From Pseudomonas syringae pv. cilantro (GTDB taxonomy: Bacteria > Pseudomonadota > Gammaproteobacteria > Pseudomonadales > Pseudomonadaceae): 36,907 bases of DNA. Of the stretch, positions 8,207 to 17,284 are shown in pieces. The notes below the pieces were generated by a model. That model did no database searches and had not been told where the DNA came from. It was given only the letters and a program-made list of their open reading frames with translations. Each line of letters opens with the position of its first letter. The stretch's first letter is position 1. A program made the position numbers and the translations under genes. The stretch spans positions 155,676 to 192,582 of the forward strand of contig NZ_LGLN01000064.1 of the NCBI RefSeq assembly GCF_001293775.1, written 5' to 3'.

Positions 8207-8441
8207 ATCGGCAAAATTAGTTGAGGTCCTACAAGAATACGCTGATAGACAGCGCGGTGGTTTTGTCAGTCTTACAGATACATCCTACAGAGCTGTTTTG
8301 AAACGGTAGGCAAGCTTTGTTCTTGAGCGGCAATAACTTGCCAGGTGCATTTTTCGATGTCTTTGGTGTTGTTTGTAAGTTTAAGGGTTTTCTATTGTAG
8401 GATTATTCTGTATTTGTCTTTTCAGTAGTGTTATTACGCCA

Positions 8442-8476
8442 AGTGCCGAACGGATACTCAGCATCCGCCCGGCACT
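8442..8476 (-). terminator. Hairpin after the 116-aa gene
   Basis: AGTGCCG and CGGCACT arms enclose a second inner pair GGAT/ATCC. It lies 16 bp past the stop of the 116-aa gene and is positioned as its terminator, although the following U-tract is short. Confidence 0.5.
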
Positions 8477-8492
8477 CTTTCAGTTGAAGCGA

Positions 8493-8843
8493 TTAGCCCA
8501 GGTCGCGAACCAGTTGGCCGATTACTTCACCCACCTTGGCCAGATCCGGCTCGGCCAGGCGATGCTCATCCGCGTACGAATACGCTACGGTGAACAGACC
8601 TGCTGTGCGGGTGGAGTAGGAAGGTGCATCTTTTTCGAAGACGCGGGTCGACGCTTCGGCAGTCAGCGATGCGGAGCTGATTACCACGCCTTCTGCAGGA
8701 TCGTTAACGCCGTTGATGTAAACATTGTCCGGGTCGATGGACCATTCGGCCAGTTCGCTGACCAGGAAAGCGCGGATTTTTTCCTGAAGTGTTGCGGTAT
8801 CGTTCTGGATGGCAAGTGCAGCCGGGTTTACTGGAGCATTCAT
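8493..8843 (-). CDS. Hypothetical 116-aa protein
   Basis: Family not recognised. It is a soluble, acidic protein starting MNAPVNPAALAIQNDT behind an AAGGAAG Shine-Dalgarno. Predicted pattern: an N-terminal helix (about 17-35), a middle segment with DPDNVYINGVNDPAEG, then a Ser/Thr-rich part and a C-terminal helix ending GQLVRDLG. No signal peptide or transmembrane segment. It stands alone between the low-GC patch and cysZ, with its own hairpin terminator and a 9-bp inverted repeat upstream that may be an operator. Confidence 0.65.
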   Translation of the reverse strand: MNAPVNPAALAIQNDTATLQEKIRAFLVSELAEWSIDPDNVYINGVNDPAEGVVISSASLTAEASTRVFEKDAPSYSTRTAGLFTVAYSYADEHRLAEPDLAKVGEVIGQLVRDLG

Positions 8844-8862
8844 GATTTAACTTCCTTGTTAA

Positions 8863-8906
8863 GTTCATGTGTCGTCATGTTTGATTGCAGTGGGCTTCAC
8901 ATGAAC
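8863..8906. promoter_or_regulatory. Inverted repeat upstream of the 116-aa gene
   Basis: GTTCATGTG (8863-8871) and its perfect complement CACATGAAC (8898-8906) are separated by 26 nt and lie 19-63 bp upstream of the start codon. The position suits two half-sites for a regulator or a leader hairpin. No known operator is matched. Confidence 0.4.
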
Positions 8907-8996
8907 GGGTTGGTTGAGGCCCTAGTAAATACCTGCCGACGGGGCCAGGTGCGGTACATATATATATGGCGTGTAATTTTTCGCCCTTTGGGCATG

Positions 8997-9021
8997 TCGG
9001 GCGCATAGTACATGCGCCCGA
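8997..9021 (-). terminator. Terminator-like hairpin after cysZ
   Basis: A perfect 10-bp stem TCGGGCGCAT / ATGCGCCCGA around a 5-nt loop, 18 bp past the cysZ stop codon. The T-rich tail is weak. Confidence 0.6.
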
Positions 9022-9039
9022 TATTTCAGCCTTCAGCCT

Positions 9040-9801
9040 TCAGCCACGCGCATGCGTGACAGGCAGTGCATCCGCGCCGCGTTCGCGAACCCAGAACAGT
9101 GTTGCGCCCGCAACGGCGGCAGGCATCATCAGCAGGTTGACCACCGGGATCAACAAGGCCGCATAGACGATGCCGCCGAAGCTCAGGCTTTGCCAGCGCT
9201 TGCTTTTCAGCCAGCCGAGCATCTCGTTCCAGCCCAGTTTATGGTTGTCGGCCGGGTAGTCGATGTACTGGATTGCCATCATCCAGACGCCAAACAGCAG
9301 CCACAGCGGCGCGGCAATGATGTTGGCCACCGGAATGAAAGACAGAACGAACAGCCCGAGCATGCGCGGCAGCATGTAGCCCAGCTTGCGTGCCTCGCGG
9401 GCCAGTGTGCGCGGCACCATGGCGATCAGCTCGGCCCAGCTGAAAGCCGGTGAATCGTCTACGCCACGAATCACCGCTTCGACTTTCTCGGAAAGAAACC
9501 CGTTGAACGGCGCCGCGATGATGTTGGCAACCACGGTGAAGGTGAAAAACACCATCAGCAGCACCAGCGCTACGAACAGCGGCCAGAGGATATAGCTGAG
9601 GAAGCTCAGCCAGTGGGGAAGCGTTGGCATGAACGTGTCGACCCACAGTTCGAATTGATGGATCGCCAGGTAGATGAGGCCGCAGAACAGGATCAGGTTG
9701 ATGCTCAGGGGCAGCAGGACAAACAGGCGCAGGCCGGGGCTGAGGATCAGTTTGAGGCCTTCGCCGAGGTATTGCGGGCCTGTCAGGGCAGGAGCGGGCA
9801 T
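9040..9801 (-). CDS. cysZ: Sulfate transporter CysZ
   Basis: Inner-membrane protein for sulfate uptake feeding cysteine synthesis. It is 253 aa, the normal size, beginning with a [20 protein letters not shown] amphipathic segment typical of CysZ. Hydrophobic helices lie at about residues 25-48, 65-98, 145-172 and 203-235. The family hallmark region [17 protein letters not shown] and the [14 protein letters not shown] repeat are both present. It diverges from trxB across a 380-bp spacer. No other sulfur gene is adjacent. Confidence 0.93.
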   Translation of the reverse strand: MPAPALTGPQYLGEGLKLILSPGLRLFVLLPLSINLILFCGLIYLAIHQFELWVDTFMPTLPHWLSFLSYILWPLFVALVLLMVFFTFTVVANIIAAPFNGFLSEKVEAVIRGVDDSPAFSWAELIAMVPRTLAREARKLGYMLPRMLGLFVLSFIPVANIIAAPLWLLFGVWMMAIQYIDYPADNHKLGWNEMLGWLKSKRWQSLSFGGIVYAALLIPVVNLLMMPAAVAGATLFWVRERGADALPVTHARG

Positions 9802-11144
<1,343 letters not shown>

Positions 11145-11169
11145 TTGGCGTTTAGGGGAGTGGAGCGCG

Positions 11170-11240
11170 TGAGGCTTCGCTCGCCCACGATCTGCCGGGT
11201 GTAGGAGCGGACTTGTCCGCGAACTGCCGGGAACCGGCAG
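11170..11240 (+). repeat. REP-type palindromic repeat downstream of trxB
   Basis: The 41 nt at 11200-11240, with two successive stem-loops (GCGGACTTGTCCGC, then CTGCCGGGAACCGGCAG), are identical to the complement of 34180-34220. The preceding 30 nt (GCTTCGCTCGCCCACGATCT region) are also shared, with differences, with 34261-34300. This is a typical extragenic pseudomonad REP placed between trxB and the convergent hopJ gene. It may also stop transcription from either side. Confidence 0.85.
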
Positions 11241-11411
11241 CAAAGCCTGCAAATGCGGTCCAACAGGTACAGTCGGACTGACCTGTCTCAGGGCCGCTGC
11301 GCAGCCCATCGCAGCCGTCGTAACCTCCTGAATCTTCCACGGCCTCCGGCCAGAATCAAAAACAGACTTATGCGTGCTGAGCGTGAAGAACGATGCCGGT
11401 CCGGATTCCGG

Positions 11412-11753
11412 TCAGGCCCTGCGCTTGAGTGGCTCGCCTTCGAACTTCACGCCTGCCAGGCCATTTGCGATCAGCGCACGGATATTGCTGTGGTCGCTGC
11501 CTTCGGGGCTGGCCCGTACGGAGCGGTAATGTTCGCCGAATGCCAGTAATGCTTCTTCGTCGCTCAAGCCTTCCAGCAGCGCGAGGCCGAGTGTCTTGCA
11601 TGAACCTTCGTTCTGCCCGGCGGCATTATCGACATCGCCATTCCTGAAGGCCTGAGGCTGGTAGTCGTAACCTTCGGCAATGAAGCTCAGCGTGTCAGCG
11701 AACACATGTTCACCGCTGCGTAGGCTGGTGCGCAGGGAATTCAGGTCAGTCAT
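11412..11753 (-). CDS. HopJ-family protein
   Basis: 113 aa, beginning MTDLNSLRTSLRSGEHVF. It matches the family named for the P. syringae pv. maculicola protein HopPmaJ: LSFIAEGYDYQPQAFRNG, NEGSCKTLGLALL and EEALLAFGEHYR are visible. The start at 11753 overlaps the 3' end of the DUF1244 gene by 8 bp, and an upstream in-frame start is rejected because it lies inside that gene. Despite the 'type III effector' label, the family occurs in many bacteria without a type III system, and here it ends a folate/pterin operon with no hrp box, so a housekeeping role is more likely. Confidence 0.85.
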   Translation of the reverse strand: MTDLNSLRTSLRSGEHVFADTLSFIAEGYDYQPQAFRNGDVDNAAGQNEGSCKTLGLALLEGLSDEEALLAFGEHYRSVRASPEGSDHSNIRALIANGLAGVKFEGEPLKRRA

Positions 11754-12042
11754 GCTTGGGTTCCTTGGCGAACGCGGCTTGTTGCTCGGCGCTGGCCTCT
11801 TTCTGGTACTGGGCTTTCCACTCGCTGTACGGCATGCCGTAGACCACTTCACGAGCATCATCGAGGCTTATGTCGATGTGCTTTTCGTCGGCGGCGGCTT
11901 TGTACCATTTGGACAGGCAGTTGCGGCAAAAGCCGGACAGGTTCATCAGGTCGATGTTCTGGACATCCTTGCGGCTGTCCAGGTGCGCAACCAGTCGGCG
12001 AAAGGCTGCGGCTTCGAGTTCGAGGCGTTCTTGCTCGGTCAT
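11746..12042 (-). CDS. DUF1244 family protein
   Basis: 98-aa soluble protein of unknown function. It shows the family core with LMNLSGFCRNCLSKWY (paired cysteines, perhaps a metal or redox site), then DAREVVYGMPYSEWK. Its 3' end overlaps hopJ by 8 bp and it lies 43 bp downstream of folX in the same operon. The tail is Lys/Glu rich. The association with folM-folE-folX is positional evidence only. Confidence 0.85.
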   Translation of the reverse strand: MTEQERLELEAAAFRRLVAHLDSRKDVQNIDLMNLSGFCRNCLSKWYKAAADEKHIDISLDDAREVVYGMPYSEWKAQYQKEASAEQQAAFAKEPKHD

Positions 12043-12085
12043 GACGGGCTCTATTCAGTCAGAAAGTTGCGCCATGATAAGAGTT

Positions 12086-12457
12086 TCAACGCTGACCGGC
12101 GAGTGTGATCGACACCGATTCAGCGAAGCGCAGCGCATGTGGCTTGTCGACTTCCACCTCGGCATAGCTGACGGCCTGATGAGTCATCACCAGGTCCAGC
12201 ACTTCCTGCGTCAGTCTTTCCAGCAGCGCAAAGCGGTTGCCTTCGACGTGCTGAATGATCGCCTTGGTAATCGTGCGGTAGTTGAGCGCGTGCTCGATAT
12301 CGTTGTCACGCACAGCGTCCTGAGCAGCGTAGAGGATCGTCACGTTGATCAACACATCCTGCTTGTTGACGATTTCATCCTCGTTGATGCCGATATAAGT
12401 ACGCAGGCGCAGGTCCTTGATGCGGATGCGCGCCGTGCCCGGTTCGAGTCTGGCCAT
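12086..12457 (-). CDS. folX: Dihydroneopterin triphosphate 2'-epimerase
   Basis: Converts dihydroneopterin triphosphate to the monapterin epimer, the first branch step to tetrahydromonapterin. The start is the ATG at 12457 ([16 protein letters not shown]), overlapping the folE stop by one base (TAATG); the longer frame lies within folE. At 123 aa it has the single-domain FolB/FolX fold with [10 protein letters not shown], the NYRTITK region, LERLTQEV and the closing [17 protein letters not shown]. Gene order with folE and folM favours FolX over the related aldolase FolB. Confidence 0.9.
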   Translation of the reverse strand: MARLEPGTARIRIKDLRLRTYIGINEDEIVNKQDVLINVTILYAAQDAVRDNDIEHALNYRTITKAIIQHVEGNRFALLERLTQEVLDLVMTHQAVSYAEVEVDKPHALRFAESVSITLAGQR

Positions 12458-13020
12458 TACTGGGTGCTCCGTCCGATCAGTTGCAGAAACTCCATGCGTG
12501 TGGTGCTCGATTCGCGGAAGGCCCCCAGCATCACCGAGGTGTTCATGGTCGAGTTCTGCTTTTCGACGCCGCGCATCATCATGCACATGTGTTTCGCTTC
12601 AATGACCACTGCCACGCCAGCAGCGCCGGTCACTTCCTGAATCGCATCGGCAATCTGTTTGGTGAGGTTTTCCTGAATCTGCAGACGGCGGGCAAACACG
12701 TCCACGATGCGCGCGATCTTCGACAGGCCCAGTACTTTGCCGGTCGGAATGTAGGCCACATGGGCCTTGCCAATGAACGGCAGCAGGTGGTGTTCGCACA
12801 GCGAGTACAGCTCGATGTTCTGCACGATGACCATTTCATCGTTGTCGGAGGCGAACAGGGCGCCGTTGACGATCTCTTCGACACTCTGGGTGTAGCCGTG
12901 ACACAAATACTGCATCGCCTTGGCTGCGCGTTTTGGAGTGTCGAGAAGGCCTTCGCGGTCCGGGTTCTCACCAAGTCCGAGCAGAATGTCCCGGTAGTGC
13001 TGTGGCAGGGATGAACTCAT
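12457..13020 (-). CDS. folE: GTP cyclohydrolase I
   Basis: Converts GTP to 7,8-dihydroneopterin triphosphate, the entry step to folate and monapterin. It is 187 aa. The zinc ligands are present as Cys75 and His78 in [10 protein letters not shown] and Cys146 in [21 protein letters not shown] and [12 protein letters not shown] are family blocks. It starts 21 bp after folM and overlaps folX by one base. The operon position suggests this copy supplies the pterin branch; a second folE elsewhere in the genome is possible. Confidence 0.96.
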   Translation of the reverse strand: MSSSLPQHYRDILLGLGENPDREGLLDTPKRAAKAMQYLCHGYTQSVEEIVNGALFASDNDEMVIVQNIELYSLCEHHLLPFIGKAHVAYIPTGKVLGLSKIARIVDVFARRLQIQENLTKQIADAIQEVTGAAGVAVVIEAKHMCMMMRGVEKQNSTMNTSVMLGAFRESSTTRMEFLQLIGRSTQ

Positions 13021-13041
13021 CAGAAGGGTCCTCGGGGCGGC

Positions 13042-13752
13042 TTACTTGACGTGCCGTCCGCCGTTTACGGTCAGTGTTGTGCCGGTGACATAGGTGTTAT
13101 CCAGAAGGTAACGCAGGCTCTGGTAAATCACCTCTGCACCAGGCTCTATGCCTATGGCCGACTTGGCCAGGGCTTTGGCGCGGTAGGCCGCATCGTCCTT
13201 GGGTTGGAACATCAACAGCGCCGGAGCAATGCCGTTGACTTTGATATGGGGTGCGAAGCGGGCGGCGAAGGACAGCGTCAGGCTTTCCAGGCCCGCCTTG
13301 GTGGCGCAATAGGCTATGTGCTTGCTACTGCCCTTGCGGGTCACGTCATCGCTGATGTGCACGATGTCGGCGACTTCACTGGCGTGCAGCAGCGGCTCGC
13401 AATGCAAGTTGATCAGGTACGGCGCCAACATGTGCACGCCGAACATCCGGGTGAAATTCCCGGCTTCGTCGCCCGGCGTTTCGGCCAGCCATTCGGAAGC
13501 GTTATGAACAATGGCGCGCAGGCAGTCGGTCTGCTTTTTCAGGCCCTCGATAAACGTCAGGATGCCGTCTTCGCTGGAAAAATCACCATGGATCGTCACG
13601 GCACCTGCATCGCGCAATTGCATCACGCTGGCGTGCTCGGTTCGATAACTGATGATGACCCGATACCCGTGTTCCAGCAGGCGCAAGGCGCAATGCAGAC
13701 CCACGCGCTGACTGGCGCCGGTGATCAGAATGGGTGCAGAAGATAGAGTCAT
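13042..13752 (-). CDS. folM: Dihydromonapterin reductase, SDR family
   Basis: NADPH-dependent reduction of dihydromonapterin (and dihydrofolate) to the tetrahydro form. It is 236 aa, with a nucleotide-binding TGASQRVG at residues 11-18 in place of the usual TGxxxGIG, an HNAS motif, and the catalytic pair Tyr148/Lys152 in YCATKAG. The closing LTVNGGRHVK is typical. It is first in the folM-folE-folX-DUF1244-hopJ operon. In pseudomonads tetrahydromonapterin serves as cofactor for phenylalanine hydroxylase, which is family knowledge rather than something visible here. Confidence 0.93.
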   Translation of the reverse strand: MTLSSAPILITGASQRVGLHCALRLLEHGYRVIISYRTEHASVMQLRDAGAVTIHGDFSSEDGILTFIEGLKKQTDCLRAIVHNASEWLAETPGDEAGNFTRMFGVHMLAPYLINLHCEPLLHASEVADIVHISDDVTRKGSSKHIAYCATKAGLESLTLSFAARFAPHIKVNGIAPALLMFQPKDDAAYRAKALAKSAIGIEPGAEVIYQSLRYLLDNTYVTGTTLTVNGGRHVK

Positions 13753-13951
13753 CGACAGCTCGCGAGTCAGTGTCCGGAATTCAGAGAAATCTTACGATCA
13801 ATTGTCTCAACCGGTTTACAAGCGAAGTTATACCAGCGAATTTTTTTGTACAACCCTGGAGAGCATGAAACTCGTCTTTTCTGGTGTGAAAAGAGGCTGT
13901 CACGCCATTTTTCAGCGCGACGCAGGGTGAGCAGAAGGATGGCGGAGGATA

Positions 13952-13988
13952 AAGACCTGTACCGGCTCGTCGAGCGTGTACAGGTCTT
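13952..13988 (-). terminator. Long inverted repeat after the ABM-domain gene
   Basis: Perfect 11-bp arms AAGACCTGTAC (13952-13962) and GTACAGGTCTT (13978-13988) with a 15-nt loop. It begins 7 bp past the stop of the ABM-domain gene, so it is probably its terminator and would insulate the folM operon downstream. The tail reads TTTATCC. Confidence 0.55.
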
Positions 13989-13994
13989 GGAAAA

Positions 13995-14564
13995 TTATCG
14001 CGGGGAAGACGTGTGCGTAGCGTGCGCAGTTGTCGTCTTTGGAGTGTTCAGCCAAGAGGCCAGCAGGCGTGTGGACAGCGGAATGAACAGGTAAACCATC
14101 AAAGGAGTCAGTATCGCCGTACTGATCAGAATGCGCGGCAGCAGATCCAGATGATTGAGCAGAGGGCCGAGCAAAAAGTTGAAGATCAATGACACGGGAA
14201 AAAACGCCAGCCAGATGGCGACGGCCTGCTTCCAGCGCGGTGGACGCTGATCGATTGCACCGAACCACCCATCAATGCCACTGACGCGGTGTTCGGAGGG
14301 CTGGGCGAAAAGACCGCTGCCGCGCACCAACCAGGAGCGTCGCGAGGCGGAATGCTCCCAGGCGTGCATGGTGTGCTCATCGGTAAAGCGAAAAATGATC
14401 TGAAATTCATCACCCCCAGGCGGGGGAGCCAGTACACCGGAGCCCAGATAACCCGTAAAGTCCGTGGCCAATTGTTCGCCTTCATGCAGCCAGGTCATCA
14501 TTTCCTGGTAGCGGCCGTGTGCGACGCGGCGGGCAACCATCAAGGTGACGGGTGAGGTAGACAT
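13995..14564 (-). CDS. Antibiotic-biosynthesis-monooxygenase-domain membrane protein
   Basis: 189 aa. Residues 1-100 are an ABM-type ferredoxin-fold domain with VARRVAHGRYQEMMTWL, FQIIFRF and HAWEHSASRRSWL. Two transmembrane helices follow at about 113-135 and 145-165, then a short Thr/His-rich cytoplasmic or periplasmic tail. Such ABM-plus-membrane proteins are annotated as 'antibiotic biosynthesis monooxygenase', but a role in antibiotic synthesis is not implied; they are usually uncharacterised. It reads in the same direction as folM, from which a 242-bp spacer with an inverted repeat separates it. Confidence 0.8.
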   Translation of the reverse strand: MSTSPVTLMVARRVAHGRYQEMMTWLHEGEQLATDFTGYLGSGVLAPPPGGDEFQIIFRFTDEHTMHAWEHSASRRSWLVRGSGLFAQPSEHRVSGIDGWFGAIDQRPPRWKQAVAIWLAFFPVSLIFNFLLGPLLNHLDLLPRILISTAILTPLMVYLFIPLSTRLLASWLNTPKTTTAHATHTSSPR

Positions 14565-14731
14565 TGTGTATCTCCGGTAGAGGCGTGAGATTCCCGGGTA
14601 GGGAGGTCACATGACGCGAGCCGGGGTGGTGGTCGCGTCAGCTTCGGTCAGAAGCAAGCAAGGATTATTCCTGAATCCGAGTCGAACCGGTAAAGATTTG
14701 CACGCAATGTTCCGATACTTATCAGCGCGGC

Positions 14732-15337
14732 CTATTTATGCAGCGCCGGATGGATGCGCCGGTGCTCTTCAAGGATGAACTGGCGCAGGCGCTCTGCATC
14801 TTCCTTGCTGTGCTGATTGAGGCGATACGCACCGAATGCCGGTTTGGTCTGTCGCTCCAGCTTGCCTTTCATGGCGATCGGCGCCTGGCCGGACGGGGTA
14901 AACCAGGCCGAAAAACTTCTGGGCAGCTTGCCTTCTTTGCGTGACTCGAGCAAAACACCCTTGAAGGACAGCTCGTGGATCCAGAGCGCGCTCGGGTTGC
15001 CTTTTTCGGTTTCCAGAGGTATCGGCTCTTGCAGCGCAAGCCGCCAGGGGCGGATCTGCGGGCCTTCTTCGAAAATGCTCGGCGCACCCAGCTCCAGGTG
15101 CAACGCGTGGAATTCGTCTTCCACCAGGTGCAGCGGGAAATTCATCTGCTGGTTTTCGAATTGCGCATGAATGGTGACTTGTTGATGCGCCGCCAACCGG
15201 GTCAGCAAATCCTGGATCTGAACCCCGCCATTGACCAGCAGGCTGCGCGTGCTATCACGCACGTTCAGCTGTGGATTGCGCTGCATGCTCTGGATAAAGT
15301 CCAGTTCAGCCTGTGTAAGGAGAGAATCAGGTTGCAT
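14732..15337 (-). CDS. Hypothetical protein with possible degenerate PilZ/YcgR-like architecture
   Basis: 201 aa, soluble. The N-terminal half (about 30-90) looks like a beta-rich YcgR-N type domain. The second half has a PilZ-like layout: RPWR at 96-99 where PilZ has RxxxR, and ELSFKG at 122-127 where PilZ has [DN]xSxxG. Both c-di-GMP motifs are imperfect, so ligand binding is doubtful. This assignment rests on motif spacing by eye and is tentative. It is divergent from the flavodoxin gene with a 186-bp spacer. Confidence 0.6.
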   Translation of the reverse strand: MQPDSLLTQAELDFIQSMQRNPQLNVRDSTRSLLVNGGVQIQDLLTRLAAHQQVTIHAQFENQQMNFPLHLVEDEFHALHLELGAPSIFEEGPQIRPWRLALQEPIPLETEKGNPSALWIHELSFKGVLLESRKEGKLPRSFSAWFTPSGQAPIAMKGKLERQTKPAFGAYRLNQHSKEDAERLRQFILEEHRRIHPALHK

Positions 15338-15523
15338 GATGGGACTCGGGCCAACCGGTTATTGAGAACAAAGACCATAAATTCCGCAGCGTGTTCATGC
15401 CATTCATCGGTTTTCTATTCCAGAGCTTCAGCCATCACGCACAGGTGCGAACGGGTGAAGGTAAAAGTCAGACGGCATTCTAAGGCATAATGTTTCACTT
15501 TTTTAGTTGCTGCAGGAATAGTC

Positions 15524-15976
15524 ATGAAAGTCGCCATCATATGCGGGACGGTCTATGGATCGGCCGAGGAAGTCGCCAGGCACGCAGCCATGCTGCTGCG
15601 TGCGGCGGGTCATGAGCCGCTGGTCAATTCCAGGCTGACGCTGCCTGAACTGCTGGCTTTCGAGCCTCAGGCATTGCTTGCTGTGACGTCGACCACGGGC
15701 ATGGGGGAGTTGCCGGACAACCTGGTGCCTCTTTATTCGCAGCTACGCGATACCTTGCCTGCGGCGCTGCGCGGATTGCCGGGCGGCGTGATTGCCCTTG
15801 GCGACGCCAGCTATGGCGACACCTTCTGTGGTGGTGGCGAGCTGATGCGTGAGCTGTTAGCCGAGCTGGGTGTTGCCGAAACGCAGGGCATGCTGCGTCT
15901 GGACAGCAGCGAAAGTGTCACTCCGGAAACCGATGCCGAGCCCTGGATTGCTGCGTTCATTGTGCAATTGGGCTGA
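15524..15976 (+). CDS. MioC-type flavodoxin
   Basis: 150-aa FMN-binding electron carrier of the short flavodoxin group. The FMN phosphate loop appears as CGTVYGSAEEVA near the N-terminus (TxTGxxE-like), STTGMGELPDN contacts the ring, and ALGDASYGDTFCGGG is the second FMN loop. It starts 29 residues short of nothing obvious: the ATG at 15524 gives the complete fold. Neighbouring genes match the pseudomonad context flavodoxin next to the fol operon. The electron partner is unknown. Confidence 0.9.
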   Translation: MKVAIICGTVYGSAEEVARHAAMLLRAAGHEPLVNSRLTLPELLAFEPQALLAVTSTTGMGELPDNLVPLYSQLRDTLPAALRGLPGGVIALGDASYGDTFCGGGELMRELLAELGVAETQGMLRLDSSESVTPETDAEPWIAAFIVQLG

Positions 15977-16087
15977 GGTCATCCTGATCGGTTATCGGGC
16001 ATGATTCAGCGCACCTGCTGTTGATTGTCGTCGACCTGCACCTGCACGACACTCATGGCCCTGTATTCCTTATGTACGGAGTCGACA

Positions 16088-16459
16088 ATGAACGAGCCAG
16101 TACATTTCGAAGATAAGGTGGTCATCGTCACAGGTGCAGGCGGAGGGCCTGGACGCGCTGGACGCCTTTGGCCGCATTGATGTGGTGGTCAATAACGCTG
16201 GTATTCTGCGCGACAAGACCTTCGCCAGGATGGAGGACGCCGATTGGGACCTCGTCTATCGGGTTCATGTCGCGGGTGCCTTCAAAGTCTCGCGCGCTGT
16301 ATGGCCCTACATGCGTGAGCAAAACCATGGTCGGGTGATCTTCACCTCATCGACGTCCGGCATCTACGGCAACTTCGGGCAATCCAACTACGCGACCGCC
16401 AAAGCTGAATTTGCCAGACTGTTTACCAAATGTCGTAAGAACTTTCCGAGTAACTTGTA
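16088..16459 (+). pseudogene. Decayed short-chain dehydrogenase (SDR) gene
   Basis: The frame starts at 16088 as [20 protein letters not shown], a good SDR cofactor-binding start. After the glycine motif the frame shifts, and sequence matching the [18 protein letters not shown] region follows directly in another frame. Roughly 60 residues expected between these points are missing, so an internal deletion is inferred. The second piece continues through [34 protein letters not shown] (containing the catalytic YxxAK) and then ends in unrelated [14 protein letters not shown] before a stop. The C-terminal third is gone. The remnant resembles multifunctional-enzyme type (3R)-hydroxyacyl-CoA dehydrogenases. 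Confidence 0.85.
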
Positions 16460-16546
16460 AGTTAAGTATGGATTTTTTCAGCACTATACAATAAGCACTT
16501 TTTGTTCCGATATGACTGTTGCATACATTCATATAGGGAATATTAC

Positions 16547-17104
16547 ATGGCACGATCAATCTGGGGTGACCTTCCACAGGTAACAATCACCTTGCCACCG
16601 GCGCGCATCAGTATCAAGAAGGCTGAGGCCCAGGTGGGGCAGGTGTTGCAGGAGATTGGCGAGAACGCGCTTGCGCTCAATTCTCTGGCGATGGAGAAAC
16701 GCAAGATGAAGCCGCTGTTCAAGGATTTCAATCCCGAACAGATTACCCCCAAGGATCTGAGCAGGGCGGGAGCGATTCTCTTCAAGTCCGGCATGATTGA
16801 TAACCATACTGCTGAACTCATGAGCCGAACAGGCGATGAGTTTGACAAGAAAGGTAACCTTGTCGATCCCAATAAACAAATCAATGCACTGGAGTTCTTT
16901 GCCAACCGGATTATCGATATGAAGGAGAAAGCGTTGAGTGGCGATCCGTACGCCAAGCTCCTGTTACCGGATTACATCAAGACGATTCATGTCATGCAGA
17001 ACCTGCAGGCGTTTGCCGAATCGGGCGACAGTCCCGAGATGCGCAAGATCATAGATATGGAGAACAAGGGGCTGGTCAAGCGAACAGCAAATGCCAGAGG
17101 CTGA
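16547..17104 (+). CDS. Hypothetical 185-aa helical protein
   Basis: Family not recognised. The start at 16547 (MARSIWGDLPQVTITL) follows an AGGGAA Shine-Dalgarno; the ATG at 16502 lacks one. The protein is soluble and looks almost wholly alpha-helical after residue 20, with an EQITPKDLSRAGAILFKSG segment, a GDEFDKKGNLVDPNKQINA loop and a lysine-rich C-terminus. No signal peptide, no transmembrane segment. It sits in the scar left by the truncated SDR gene, preceded by about 100 bp of AT-rich DNA, so it may have arrived by insertion. No hrp box was found upstream. Confidence 0.7.
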   Translation: MARSIWGDLPQVTITLPPARISIKKAEAQVGQVLQEIGENALALNSLAMEKRKMKPLFKDFNPEQITPKDLSRAGAILFKSGMIDNHTAELMSRTGDEFDKKGNLVDPNKQINALEFFANRIIDMKEKALSGDPYAKLLLPDYIKTIHVMQNLQAFAESGDSPEMRKIIDMENKGLVKRTANARG

Positions 17105-17115
17105 GAAATAAAAAA

Positions 17116-17147
17116 GGCCGCTGCATCTCCGGGGATACGCAGCGGCC
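17116..17147 (-). terminator. Intrinsic terminator of the polysaccharide operon
   Basis: A 9-bp GC-rich stem GGCCGCTGC / GCAGCGGCC. On the minus strand it is followed by TTTTTTATTT, a classical terminator for the operon ending at 17285. On the plus strand it directly follows the 185-aa gene but lacks a U-tract. Confidence 0.8.
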
Positions 17148-17284
17148 AAACAAAACGCGGGATCAAGGGAGCTTGCAAATCCACGTCGAACTTTAACGTG
17201 CGCAGGCTACCTGCACTCGCTGTGCTGAAAAATCCCCGGGCAGGAGATGCAGCATTACGCAGCGGGTAACAATGCCGGGCTTGT

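Larger units (their letters stand above)
8159..8490. other. Intergenic region between the coupled pair and the 116-aa gene
   Basis: About 330 bp, T-rich on the plus strand. It holds the sigma-54 promoter candidate at its left end and a terminator-like hairpin at its right end. Nothing else recognisable was seen between them. Confidence 0.5.

Noticed and set aside
8159..8300. HrpL-type hrp box upstream of the coupled unknown genes
   Set aside because: A CCACC is present but no GGAACC at the required spacing; the sigma-54 match fits much better.
11412..11753. Calling the HopJ-family gene a type III effector
   Set aside because: The family is widespread outside type III-bearing bacteria, and the gene sits in a metabolic operon without an hrp promoter.
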